A DNA stretch of 64,000 nt from Bolinopsis microptera (taxonomy: Eukaryota; Ctenophora; Tentaculata; Lobata; Bolinopsidae): NCBI RefSeq assembly GCF_026151205.1, contig NC_087082.1, forward strand, positions 653,501 through 717,500, given 5' to 3'. Shown here in pieces: positions 44,601-55,540 of the stretch. The position numbers were made by a program, and so were the translations under genes. The notes beneath the pieces were generated by a model. The model saw nothing but the letters and a program-made list of their open reading frames with translations. It searched no databases and was not told where the DNA came from. The stretch's first letter is position 1. Every line of letters starts with the position of its first letter.

Positions 44601-47340
44601 ATGCTATAATTTCAAGCAATCATGGTGGACATAAAGTCCCTATCGTTATCAGTGCTCTTTAATATGATCACCATGTGCATGAGAAACTATGGTGCCATTT
44701 CAGTAGACGAAAGAGGTATCCTTACCTTCGATAATTGTGAAAAAGATGGCATCAATGGGAAATGGCTATCTCTAAATGAAAGCAAGAGATTATTGAATGC
44801 GAAAAACATTAAAATTTAAATGTTTGTAGTTTATTAAGTTATATTACCTGCCATATGTTAATAAAGAGACAAATGAGGGGAGCTAGCGGAAAAGCAGTTA
44901 CGAACATAGTTAGGAAACCTGTGTGAAATTGGAGTAAAATGGACACAATAATATACAAGCATTGATGTGTGAGAATAATCACTGTTGCAATTAAAATTTT
45001 ATTCTTAATATTTGTAAATAAAAAATAATTCGGCATTTACAAACAATTGCAAGACCAACTTACCAAGCTGAATGATGTTATTGACATACTCCTGGTACAT
45101 CTCTGTAGGTTCAGCAAGTTCGAAATCTTGAACATATTGAGATCTGGAGTTTTCTGGAGATATTAAATTGAGTTAAAAATTGTAACTTAAAATTAACAAC
45201 CCAATTCTAACTGAACAATGTTGATCAAGAGTATAATGATTGAACCATATCAAGGTTTTGTTTAATTATATAACAAATTGCTTATACTCACTCAAGTCTT
45301 TAAGATTTTGTTCGGCCATCTTTCTCCACCTTTGACAGCAGCCAACAAAAGGAGAAAGTAACTTCAACTTCAACTCCTCCTGGATCCTGTTTATATTCAG
45401 GGTTCTGATTATGTCCTTCAGTATCGGGACCAGCTGTTTTACTGACATGATCAATATCATCTGTATTGATACCTGCGAGGGGTCTATCATTCGTTATCTA
45501 AACAAGCAGGGAGTTACCATAGTTACACTACTAGTTACCATAGTTACATAGTGTAACTCGTTATCTAAACAAGCAGGGAGTTTATAACCAGATGAACGCA
45601 TGTCTGATCTGATTCAGAGAGAAGACTTTAAAAGGAGTTACCTCGCTCATGCAGCCCCCAGGAGCGCAGCTCTCTATCTTCATTGAATTGCCATATACAT
45701 ACCTCGGGTCTGCTGGCGACGTGACACTGAAATAGTATGTATATCATCATTGTCTGATTCAAACGATACTTAAAATCAATTCAGCAATGTAAAAGATTTA
45801 TCATGCACGAATCCCACTCATTTATAAAAAACATAGTATGTAAAGGGGTTAAAATAAATTCAGCAATGTAAAAGATATATAATTATCCCCGTACTCACTT
45901 TCCCTTGAAGAAGGCAATATAGAACAGAGTGCTGTAGTAGTTGACAAACTCAAACAGGTAAATTTTAAAAGAAAGATGATTGTCGTGGTCACGCTGTGTT
46001 CTGTGGTTTTCTCTGTCCGTTAACTTGTTCGCTATTATCCTATACACCTGGTAACATTATCTGTGTAACTATGGTAACTAGTAGTGTAACTATGGTAACT
46101 AGTAGTGCAGCTATGGTAACTAGTAGTGTATCCGATTCATTATAATATATCCAATTTTTAAACAATGCATCAACTAATCTGTACTACTGAAACTGAAACA
46201 TAACGGGATCTGGGGGGCGGGCCCTTGTGTAAAATATTAACCTAAAACTAATCTATATTACTCAACACTCACGTATGATAGGCAGATGATAAGCGTAGCG
46301 CTGAGACTTCCTGTCACACAATTAGCTATCTCATTAGCATATTTTCTGGTAAAAGGATTGTAATCCTTGGCCCTTTGTATTGAAACGCTCAGCGAGTAGT
46401 TGTAGACAGTTATTGTAAGGGTCGTCAGTGTAGCCATTGCCAGCTGCAATCAGGAAAAGGAGTTATAAAATCTTAATTTCTGTAAATTTTGAAAAGCATT
46501 TAAATAAGTTTGCCAGATGGGGTATCAGAAATAGTAATTTGAACTTACAAATATAGCAACGAAAGTGAAGGCTTGGATGTATTTGGGAAGTCTATGGAGA
46601 AAGGTCATGTGCTTCTCTCTTTTCTTCGTAATTTTGTTGTACTTGTATCGCAACACGTTTGTATTGGTCAGTTTGTGCTTCACCCTCACTTCTGCCTGAA
46701 CGCAGAGTGAACTTAGAATATCTTGCAAAGTGTAAACATCACAATCTAACTTCCAACAGAGATGATGAGCTCACGCAGCTCACATTAACAAATTGATATG
46801 AATATTAATATTTCTTGAAGTCAGCTGCCTTACCGAAGCGCTTCCACTGTTAGTTGTACCCCAACTGTGCGCTATAATACTCTGCTGCCGCTTCCAAAAC
46901 GTCAAGAACATCGCTAACCAGATCATCATGATTATAGAAAATACTATAACTGCACCGTTGTTAGCCACACTCGTTATCTAGAACAAAGAATCAATAAGTC
47001 AACATCATCACGATGAGGGCTTCAGTTTATATCATTAAAGCATTAACAGCGTCTAACGTATCCTGTCTAAAATTATTACTGGTTGCACAAACCAAAAAAT
47101 GTAAAGATTCAGGATTATAATGATTAATTATACAATGAAAGGTGAATGAATGTAATGTTTGATTATTACACTGGTAGTGAAGCAATAGTCTGACAAATAA
47201 GTAGCGTTGCAGGTTCCATCTATATAGCAGTCCGCACACATCAAATTATCACTCGAGTTGGCCAGGCCTATTTCATAGCCTAATGGCAATTGATCGGTGT
47301 TGTTGGTGTTGTACACACTTGCACATGATAACGATATCAC
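41612..47340 (-). CDS. anoctamin, copy 2, 5'-truncated tandem duplicate
   Basis: Same orientation as copy 1 and upstream of it. Exons 12-23 are all present with canonical splice sites: 46834-46977, 46549-46695, 46273-46443, 45899-46047, 45642-45726, 45292-45472, 45064-45153, 44848-44918, 44466-44535, 42340-42547, 41929-42095 and 41612-41670. They sum to 1,542 bases (514 codons with stop) without a frameshift or nonsense codon. Exon 11 is only partial. No exons equivalent to 1-10 were found upstream, so there is no dimerisation domain and no first helices. Differences from copy 1 include a two-codon longer exon 13, a three-codon shorter exon 17 and a much shorter acidic tail. It may be a recent pseudogene fragment, or a transcribed half-protein with a new start. 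It shares copy 1's substituted Ca2+ site. Confidence 0.88.
41929..42095 (-). CDS. anoctamin copy 2, exon 22
   Basis: ARMLFIFLFQIMVLGAVKII then TPKFVKER; the hydrophobic helix is diverged but conserved in character. Confidence 0.92.
42340..42547 (-). CDS. anoctamin copy 2, exon 21
   Basis: Nearly identical to copy 1 exon 21, including ILVNAILIAFTFDWLP and the NQTC site. Confidence 0.95.
42586..42628. repeat. isolated 43-bp unit on the far side of the LINE
   Basis: Matches the units at 43864-44465, proving the array existed before the LINE arrived. Confidence 0.9.
42626..43863 (+). mobile_element. 5'-truncated non-LTR retrotransposon (LINE) fragment
   Basis: Inserted inside the 43-bp array; removing it restores the repeat phase (CTCACCT joined to ATATCC). 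The 5' junction is a 23-base palindrome around CTGTCTTTTGC. The 3' end carries tandem AGTTTAATTCC units, the sort of terminal repeat some LINE families have instead of poly(A). Confidence 0.75.
42633..43418 (+). pseudogene. C-terminal fragment of LINE reverse-transcriptase ORF2
   Basis: 261 open codons without an ATG at the start. LGVHKKTNNNFCYGDTGRMP and the C-terminal zinc-finger-like pattern CRFCC...EEHCLTECPMY..VR are typical of the region after the reverse transcriptase domain in animal LINEs. The polymerase domain itself is absent, so this is a truncated, non-autonomous remnant, though the remaining frame is intact and therefore fairly young. It is on the strand opposite to the host gene. 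Confidence 0.75.
43864..44465. repeat. 43-bp minisatellite at the exon 20 donor of copy 2, 14 copies
   Basis: On the gene strand each unit begins GTGAGTTACTGTAG (donor) and ends ACTGAGGATATAG, a near copy of the exon 20 end. A further unit at 42586-42628 lies beyond a LINE fragment, so the array was split by that insertion. Copy 1 has no array here. Confidence 0.96.
44466..44535 (-). CDS. anoctamin copy 2, exon 20
   Basis: DATRYVKRVRRPIGFKTEG. The exon end ACTGAGGGTATAG|GTGAGT seeds the neighbouring 43-bp array. Confidence 0.93.
44541..44559. repeat. G19 homopolymer at the exon 20 acceptor of copy 2
   Basis: On the gene strand this is a poly(C) tract immediately before CTGTCAG, so it acts as the polypyrimidine tract. 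Confidence 0.85.
44848..44918 (-). CDS. anoctamin copy 2, exon 19
   Basis: FLTMFVTAFPLAPLICLF then NIWQ, as in copy 1; flanking introns are also very similar. Confidence 0.93.
45064..45153 (-). CDS. anoctamin copy 2, exon 18
   Basis: EMYQEYVNNIIQLG, identical in this motif to copy 1. Confidence 0.93.
45292..45472 (-). CDS. anoctamin copy 2, exon 17
   Basis: Three codons shorter than copy 1 within CCEFAQRW, frame kept. Acceptor CTCGCAG. Confidence 0.9.
45501..45570. repeat. inverted copy of the 21-bp unit in intron 16 of copy 2
   Basis: About two units of TTACCATAGTTACACTACTAG, between two direct copies of TCGTTATCTAAACAAGCAGG. Copy 1 has no such sequence in intron 16. Confidence 0.85.
45642..45726 (-). 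CDS. anoctamin copy 2, exon 16
   Basis: SCAPGGCMSE with donor GAG|GTAACT; no adjacent array. Confidence 0.92.
45899..46047 (-). CDS. anoctamin copy 2, exon 15
   Basis: Same length and motifs as copy 1 exon 15, including the FVNYYSTLFYIAFFKG region, with a single acceptor. Confidence 0.93.
46063..46126. repeat. 21-bp minisatellite, three copies, intron 14 of copy 2
   Basis: Paralogue of the large array at 15232-16339, here in an unexpanded state. Confidence 0.92.
46273..46443 (-). CDS. anoctamin copy 2, exon 14
   Basis: Same length as copy 1 exon 14, with a single donor CATAC|GTGAGT. Confidence 0.9.
46549..46695 (-). CDS. anoctamin copy 2, exon 13
   Basis: Ends FTFVAIF|GTAAGT with a single clean donor and no minisatellite, unlike copy 1. 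Confidence 0.9.
46834..46977 (-). CDS. anoctamin copy 2, exon 12
   Basis: NNGAVIVFSIIMMIWLAMF then FWKRQQSIIAHSW, close to but clearly diverged from copy 1. Confidence 0.9.
47170..47340 (-). CDS. anoctamin copy 2, partial exon 11
   Basis: Bases 47157-47246 are identical to copy 1 (cysteine loop MCADCYIDGTC). Upstream, the open frame continues into a different sequence (VYNTNNTDQLPLGYEIGLAN) unlike copy 1. Either the duplication breakpoint lies inside the exon or only this patch has been homogenised. No convincing acceptor seen. Confidence 0.55.
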
Positions 47341-49735
47341 GTGTTACGTGTAATGTATATATAGTGGGGATAAATGCGAATATATATTCTAATTAACTGA
47401 TAAATGATCGCGTGTGTACTGAATTACTGTGAGATATCAAGTATTAAACCATGGTTAGTCACTTTTTGGTTACAATTTCTTGAATTTACAGAGTTAAGCT
47501 AAGTCTACGGCTATGGAATTGAGTCACTCTAAGTTTTCCCTATTAAAGCGTTTTAATGTTCGGGGTATGAAGTGAGCTGATTAGCAGCTTGTCGTGGAAG
47601 GAATTTAGCGTCCGACACATCCCGAAACAACGGTACGCCAATTCTTGTTAGGTCAAGTGTATTTTGATAGTTTTGAAAACACCAATGTATACAAATGTAT
47701 ATATATACAATGTACTACCATTTGGACGGAAGACCCACATGTCTATTAAACCTACAAAGTTTAAAAATTAAACATTCTTTCGTACGCCCAAAAAATAACA
47801 TAATTTATCTAATATTGGAGTATATTTCTCGGAGTAAGTGATGATAGTAAATGATTAACAGAAAGAATATTATAAACTCGGGCACCCTTATGTATGGAGT
47901 TGATATTCCCTAATCGTTCGGATAGTGGGCCCCAAAAGTAGTATAATTAGCTTGCAACTTTGACACTATTTGATAAATCCTGTTTGTCGAAGAAAATGTC
48001 ATTAATCGTGAGATTGTGTGAGACGAATTATTTATAGCTACAGTTTGTTGCTTCCAGATGGTGGGCGATTGTGGTTCATGGCTCACCTAAACAAACAATA
48101 AATTGTAGCATATCATATTTTTTCTTAGAATGATGTTTGAATGACCTGTGACCTCAGTCTCTACTGATTACAACCAGAAAGAACAGTAATCGTCGGAAAA
48201 CATCCAGAACTTCTCCCTGCGGAGAACACATAGTGAACATGTCTGAACATGTATGGCGTGCTATTTTAAGCTTAGATAATTGTGTTGCGGTACTTAACAG
48301 ATTCCTTCGGACATCATTACGTGAACCCTATGGATAATAACAATACATATTTTGCAATGATAAAACAGTCATCTGTAAAGATTCATTGTGACTCTCAGTT
48401 TGACCAACTACATATTGAGTCAGCAAGCCATAAGCCTCTAGCTGATATATTAGTACATAACAGTGATGATAACAAGCTTCAAAAGTACACAGGAACGTAA
48501 TTATATATAGACTGCCAACATACAGTATAACAGAGAGAGGGTTAAATCTGTTACACCGTCTATATGGTAATTAGTAATTACAACTCATAGGTCTGCATTA
48601 CGGCTTATGAGGTTCAATATTTATTCTCTGATGCATAAAGGTTATGATACTTAAGACATAATCTTATGTAACTTTTGATAAATTATTATATTAATTGTGT
48701 TAGATGACGTTCTCTAGGATGTATTTCTTAATATGTACTATTGAAAAAAAAGGTTATAGAAAAGTTAGTAAGACTGTCAGATGGATTTTGGATGTCAATT
48801 AAAGCCATTATATTGTACAATACAGTTATTGCTGTTATACCTTATTTTGAATTTCAGTTTTGAACTAATTGAACTCTGTTCTCATCAACCATGATTCATG
48901 ACTTGCTCTTTATCTATATATTATTGAATTAATACCTATTTACCCTGGCCCTGTTGAACTCTGATTATGCCAATTAGTTTAGTATTATGCGATATGTAAG
49001 TATTTATCCCAATTGATATGTACTTCCTATGAATCCAGACGTTAACATAAGGCTGTAGAATTCTGTTGTCTCTTTCTGTATGCCTTCTAATTTGGAAAAA
49101 TATATCGTTAGAAAATAATGAGACGACCAAATGCAGAACTAATTCTATCGAATTTTATATATCCACATAGACTCCACTCATTACACAAGAGGTGACATCT
49201 CGGCAAACATCCTCAATTATTTGTCATTATTGTAACCGGTATATTAGAACCGTCAGAAACAAGTGTGAAGGCCTGTCGGAACCTCGGTTTCAGTCCTTGT
49301 TTGACACTGCCGTATTTCAGCTGATTAGGACATTCAGGAGTTCGCAGGGATGGGAACTTAGCTCACTCCACAAGATGCTCTGTCATATTATAGTGTTGAA
49401 AGTTTTAACTCTAATCCTTCATTATAAATGGATCTTCTAATTCTATGTAGTGTCAGACTTCTTTGCTCTGGGTGTTCAGAAGATTCTTATGGGCATGTTA
49501 GCTCCTATAAAACTCGGCAGTATCCAGAAGACGACCCCGGTCCGTGCACCAGTTTGAAGATTACTGTTTTCATGATGGTTATGGTACGCAGATCATATGA
49601 ATAGTATCTTGGATGCTATTAGTTACGACTAGCATTAATTTAAAATAATGGTATATCCTGCTAGCATACGACCTATATGAACATTTTATAATTTTCTTCC
49701 TCCTCTAATTTGTCCCCTCCATATGTAAAAGCATA
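47341..49735. other. intergenic, no gene recognised
   Basis: Several open frames of 60-80 codons (for example 48282-48500 and 49192-49440) show no recognisable domain, and no exons matching anoctamin exons 1-10 were seen. Confidence 0.5.
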
Positions 49736-50070
49736 AGGGTAAGGGTAAGGGTAGGGTGACGGGTTCGGGTAAGGTATTGGTAAGGCGTAAGGGTAAGGGT
49801 ATGGGTAGGGTAAGGAGTTAGGGTAAGGGTAATGGTAAGGGTAAAGGCAAGGGTAGGGTAAGGTAAGGGTGAAGGGTAAGGGTAAGGGTAAGGGTAAGGG
49901 TAAGGGTATGTGTCAGGGTAAGGGTAGGGTAAGGGTAAGGGTAAGGTAAGGGTTAAGGGTAAAGGGTAGGTTATGGGTAAGGGTAAGGGTATGGGTAATG
50001 GGTAAGGGTAAGGGTAAGGGTAAGGGTTAAGGGGTAAGGGTAAGGTAAGGGAAGGGTAAGGGTATGGGTA
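49736..50070. repeat. degenerate (GGGTAA)n array
   Basis: About 55 irregular units of GGGTAA with frequent one-base slips. It resembles telomeric TTAGGG with one substitution, but it is not telomeric sequence proper. Confidence 0.9.
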
Positions 50071-53000
50071 AGGGCACAAACGTAAGGCTTTGAAAATCCC
50101 TTCATATAAATCATCATTGTTGTAATTGCTAACAAAAGCAAAATTTGATCAGTCAAAATTCCTAGCACTATTTTAGGAATTATCTTGGTGTACGACAGGG
50201 GTAATGTCAGCTAGTATTCTCATTACCTTGATCGAAGAGAATATTGCGTTGAAGTCTAACCAACTCAAAGAAGATCTGATGAGGAGTGGACCACAAGGAA
50301 GATAGCTGGAGGAAATGGAACGAAAGCTGTTCCTTCGAGCAATAGAGAACGAACTCTATAGTGACAGCAAGAACCCCGAAAGCGGAAATACGGGACAAGG
50401 TTGTTTTCTCGGTCAGTTCTTCGAGGAAGTGATGGTGAGTTCAGAAAACTGAGAGGATCTCTTCGAGAGGGTCATTTGACACCTCGTGGAGAGTTGGAAT
50501 TTCATTGCAGCCCACCTCTAGCTTGAAAAATGGCGAGGGCTACATGGTCCCGATCGAATACACAATCGGCTAATTAAGTACTCTAATAGTACAGTCATGA
50601 AACATTATGCTGAATCATCATCAGTTGTTTCGAGACACATTCTTTCCCATTTCCATTGGAGAGGCTACTATAACACCCCTTACAGAAGCCTAAAAAACCT
50701 TATTGGTCTCTGAAGAATTTACGTCCACTACCTTGTCCATTGCAGCCAGAAAAATTATGTCTATGGCTTACTCTTTAATGGATAGATGAAAAAGTGAACG
50801 CCTTCACTGGTTCCATGACAGTGTGCATATTAAAATCGTGCTCGTCTTGTGCTGATATTGTTTAGTGTCAGCGAGTTTCTACTTGTCAGTTGTCCAAAGG
50901 AAGAATTCTTCTTTATCGCTAATGTCCCCCCATTATCATTATTGATATCCACTCAGTTAAACAAAAATTCAGACAACTAAATTCAATTTTATGCCTTTTA
51001 TTACAGAGTAAAACAAGTTACACAATAAATCCTAATTTGATATTTAATGGAATCCTAATTCAATTGTGTAGTAGGGTTGTCACTCTTTAAATAGATTGAT
51101 TTAGGGTTGACGGGCAAAGGACGTGTGCGTGCTGTTCGCTATTGCTCACACAAACGAGCAACCTAGAAATGTTTGTATGGACACGGTCTCCATCACGACG
51201 ATACAAAATTAGATTGTGAAATTATTGTATAACTTTTTCGCGCAGGGAAGGGGCGGTGTGGGGATTAATAGGAGTGACAGCCTACTGATTTAGAGTTGTT
51301 TTTAGTGAGCCTAATGGGTATATTTTTTGGTCCTAAAGGTATTTTACTATGGCAACTTTAAAATTGGTTCTTTTAATCATTTATTAATAATATACTTTAA
51401 AAATAAATAAATCGGGAATCTGTTCACACTGTGAACCCAGTCCTATATAAAAAACCTCTTAAATTAAATTCTTATAAACGTCTCATTCAATGGAATTAGG
51501 CATTCCATTTAAGAAATTTTACCAATTTTCTTAATATCTACCTTAAGAGAAAAATACTACTAAGTCAATGTCTACCTGTTATACAATAAATATTAGGTTA
51601 AATCATAGGGTGGAGTAGCAACATTTACCAAAATCAAAATTTTTTTAATAGGAGAACCTTTGGGCCCGAGAACACTTTTTCACTGGATTATTATTTGTTT
51701 TGAAGGGGATGTTTTCAAATGACAGCTGCATTATGTCCGATATTCCAACTGAAGTCCATGCTGAATCATTATATGCATGTTGCAGCTTTAGGAAGTGCCT
51801 TTTAAGGCGACTTTTAGCCAAGGCTATACTTGCTTGCTGACCGTCAAATCGAAGTCGATTGTCTGTCTTAACAAGACTTTCATTTTGTCCGCTAGTGGGG
51901 CTACTGCTATGAAAGTCAGCCGGGCTTGATTTCCTTGCCCACCGCTTGGTATTGGGGACGTCTTGGCTGTGCATCTTTCAACTGCTCTTGTAATCAATCC
52001 ACCGTGGACAATGAAATAGTGGCACAGTTACTACCTTTAGCGGATGTTCTTTCTATGGCCACAAGTTACTTGTAACGGGAAAAAAACTCCATTTTCTTTA
52101 GTTACACACTGCACACGAGAAGCGATCAAATCTTTTGCGGACTCAGCTGAGGTCTCTCGCTCACTGTTTACTTAGCGGTGTAACTCTTAAATATTATTTG
52201 TTTCAAAGACGTCGACGAGTCCAACTCGGCGCGCGCCCCCCCCCCCACCCCCTCCTGTAGGTTATAACGTTACAATGTCATGTTACACGCTTCTTCAGGT
52301 TCCGCTTTGTCCAGTCAGTAGCTTTGTAAACCCTATTCATTTCATTTCCCAGCGTGATTTACCGCGCCAGATTAATGATAATGACGCCTCCGCGCTATAT
52401 CGTGAACCACGTCACTTATATCGTATATTTTATATTTTGTATCTCTTCTACGTAACACGAAATTAAGGTGTTTCAAACTCCCGGTTTTGGACCCCAATGT
52501 TAACTTGCAGCAACTGTGTCAGCCCAATATACTCTAGAGTATGATCTACAACTTATTTTAATGATAACATGAGACCCTTAATTAATATAATCAGATACTC
52601 GTCAAACAGCAGCAGTTTCCGTCCGTGTGATGTGTTGTTCCTCCTCCTTCTGGGTCCCCGTCGTTTTCGTTTTGTGAAATGTATTGTAGTTGGTTTTCTT
52701 ATTTAAATCGAACGCAATCAATAGTTATTAATAACAAACACAAATTACTATTTCAAATATTTGATTAATATCGATTTTATATAACCAAACATTAATTATT
52801 TCTTAATAACCTTTTATATATGTGTTAAAACGATCCAGGGCATATTCTAAAATTCGATAAGGAACTTCATATATTATTAGTGCCGCGTGCTGATAATTAT
52901 TCTGGGAATCTATTCCACCAATCTGGCGATAACATATTTTTGTGCTTGCTGTTTTAGGTTTGTGTTTTGTGCCTCACTAAAGTGGGTAATCGGTGCTAGT

Positions 53001-53750
53001 AAAGCTCTTGCAGGCTAACTGGTCCTTTGCCAACTGCTTTGGTTAAGCAGCTGACTCACATTTGGAACTGGCACTGGTTATAATTGTAATATCCTACGAA
53101 GTCAGCATTGCTATATTATTTTGCAAAAACTCAGTTAATATCTTGACAATATTTAATGTTTATGGATTTAGGATTTTAGGCGCGGCGCACCGCTTATAGT
53201 TATAGCTCATTCAGCTTCTGTTTTCAGCGGATGTGTTGCTACACACTGTATAGCTGTGGATCTTGCGCGGCTGCGCGCCTAAGCAGCAAAAGAGTTATTT
53301 ATTTTATAATTATTTTTTGTATCTCTAAATGATGTAAAGTTTTTACATATGACGTAGAATTAAGTATTCGTACAGGCCTAAGTGCTAAGCATGCTCGTTA
53401 GTCAAAACTATGAACAATGTACTAACATGCTAGCTTTCTTTATTTTTGTTAAGTCGCGTCGGCTGAATCTTGGGTTTGTATGGATGTAACAAGTTTATAT
53501 GGATGTCTACTTATATTTATTATGATATCATTATTCATTGTAATGGCAATAAAAATTTAAATTTTGTTTTACAAAAAAAAAAAATAAAAACTTGAAATAA
53601 CCTCGAGATGCGATCGCAGCACGCAAATTCCAGGGAAAGATTAGACTTGGGCGTTGTTTTTTTAACTATGCCTTGTTTAGACTTTGATGTAATAAACAAA
53701 TACATACTATTAGCTTCCTCCCTGTGACCACGGGTTTTTCTAGTATTATT
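50071..53750. other. long intergenic stretch, little recognised
   Basis: No known domain. A 109-codon minus-strand frame at 51645-51974 begins MHSQDVPNTKRWARK and is Ser/Lys rich; it could be a first exon or chance. C-rich run at 52237-52248. A CAATAAA followed about 20 bases later by A12 near 53546-53582 looks like a retroposed transcript end. Confidence 0.4.
51645..51974 (-). CDS. hypothetical 109-residue open frame
   Basis: Unrecognised, polar and basic. There are no neighbouring exons that I can link and no signal peptide or membrane segment. Listed only because it is the longest non-repetitive frame in this region; it may well be spurious. Confidence 0.15.
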   Translation of the reverse strand: MHSQDVPNTKRWARKSSPADFHSSSPTSGQNESLVKTDNRLRFDGQQASIALAKSRLKRHFLKLQHAYNDSAWTSVGISDIMQLSFENIPFKTNNNPVKKCSRAQRFSY

Positions 53751-54551
53751 CAGGTGGGCCAAAAGTCAGTACCATACGTTGGCCTTTATAGCTCATTCTA
53801 CCTGAGTGCCCAATGAAATAATTCTTTCTGGTATAACTTAGTACCACCCACTGGTTCGGGGGAGGAATTTGTCAAATCGAAATTATTCGTGTTCTCACTT
53901 TTTTTCAAATGATGATTCAGTTTCGCATTTCTTTGGATAATTTGGATATCGGGGATCGAGCTAAATTTTATTGAATTGTTTTTGGCCATTCGATTACGGT
54001 CTGTCCTGAAAAAATTAGATTTAGAGCTTCTCAGATGACCCGAGATACGATGGCTAACATAGGTTATTTAAATCATATCGTGTGATCAAGGTGATTGGCT
54101 TACCTAATCACGTGATAAGGTGACCCCGTTTTAACTACCACGTTTTAACTTTATGGGATCTGTTAAGGCTGCCCAATTAAGGTGGTATGTCACGGTGTTT
54201 TTCACATAATCACCCAATCAATTTTGACTAACGTGAATACACAAAATCGCTTGATCAACTTGTCATTTCTAATCCGTTTCACATCTTTTTTTTCAGAGAC
54301 AGATGCAAAATATAATAATCTACTGTCTCAAAATAATTAGGCGTCCAACATGTTCAGAGAGGAACAATATAGGTGTTTTTTATTTTGAATGGGCGTGGTC
54401 TAAAATATTCGGAATTTTCAAGTTTGGCGTCGGAACTGCCTCGAACAAGTAGGTACAGTATGCCATCTGAAAAGCAAAAAACCTCTCAATTATAAAAGGG
54501 CGGCGGAGGTATAAGACCCTAAGTATGGGTACTGACTTTTGGCCCAGCCTG
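53751..54551. mobile_element. mariner-like TIR element, non-autonomous
   Basis: Ends CAGGTGGGCCAAAAGTCAGT and, inverted, CAGGCTGGGCCAAAAGTCAG, in the style of Tc1/mariner termini. About 800 bases, with no intact transposase. The right end is followed by TA as expected; the left flank is TT, so the TSD is imperfect. Confidence 0.6.
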
Positions 54552-54799
54552 TATAATACATATTGATTTAGGGGAGATTAAATTAAGGCAGTGTGGAAAG
54601 TTACTGTTCGATAGTTGTTTGAATTTTATGTTATGCCACGATTGTCGAAATAACGATCGTAACCATGCATCATTCTGGTTCTCACCTTCCCGACAATCCT
54701 GGCTTCCATCGGCTTTTCTAAATAATTGATAAAAGCCATTATGTCAATCTCATCAACACTAAGGCCTAAAATCATGACCCTGAAGTATAAACCTTAGAA

Positions 54800-55540
54800 A
54801 TCATTACCCATCCTCGGTATTCTCCAGGGCGATGTTCTTGCGCCTCTCATTTTTATCATCGTCCTGGATTCATACTTATAGGCTGGCAATAGGGCCAGTG
54901 ATGGTTTAAGTTGGAAGTAACTACATTGCTGATTTGGACTTCGCCGTATGTCCTTGCAACAAGTACTGACAGCTCCTGCGAAAATTGGCCGCAGCCTGAC
55001 TTAGCAGCCCCGTTATGTCTCTTATTAACATCAGAAATGACCCAAATACATGTCCTACAACTCCTGCGACCGGTCAATCACTCAGACATTATTGATTTCA
55101 CACTTGAAATCTAATATGTCTAGGAAGATCAGACTAAAGATTTTTTTACGAACTGCAGTAGAACCCTGTTTGCTGTATGGCGCCGAAACCTGGACTCTTT
55201 TAAAGGTGATATTAGAGCACTAGACGGTGTTTATACTAGAATGCTACATGGGTCTTTGTTATTCTCATGGAAATCACCATACACCTTAACTCCGTTCTTT
55301 ACGGTTAAGATGCATCGGTGACAGATTCTATAAGACACGAAGACTTCGTTTTGCAGGACATGTCTACGTTCTACTGCAGGACTAACCTGCTCAAACAACT
55401 CCTTTTTTGGCAACCATCCATGGGCCAGCGTTATCGAGGCCAAACCAACATATGACCTTCTTGGACGTTCTACTTGAAGACAATGGAATGGAACCTGACC
55501 AGCTGCGTTTTGCTCATGTGTGATAGAGATAAATGGAGCA
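54800..55540 (+). pseudogene. decayed LINE reverse transcriptase
   Basis: Broken by stops and frame changes, but the conserved pieces come in order: QGDVLAPLIFIIVLDS (reverse transcriptase motif with the QGdvLaPllF pattern), IADLDFAV (remnant of the catalytic region), FLRTAVEPCLLYGAETWTL (typical C-terminal LINE segment) and RRLRFAGHV. It is older than the LINE fragment in anoctamin copy 2 and from a different family. Confidence 0.75.

Noticed and set aside
49705..50079. Pro-Tyr-rich protein
   Set aside because: Translation of the degenerate GGGTAA array.
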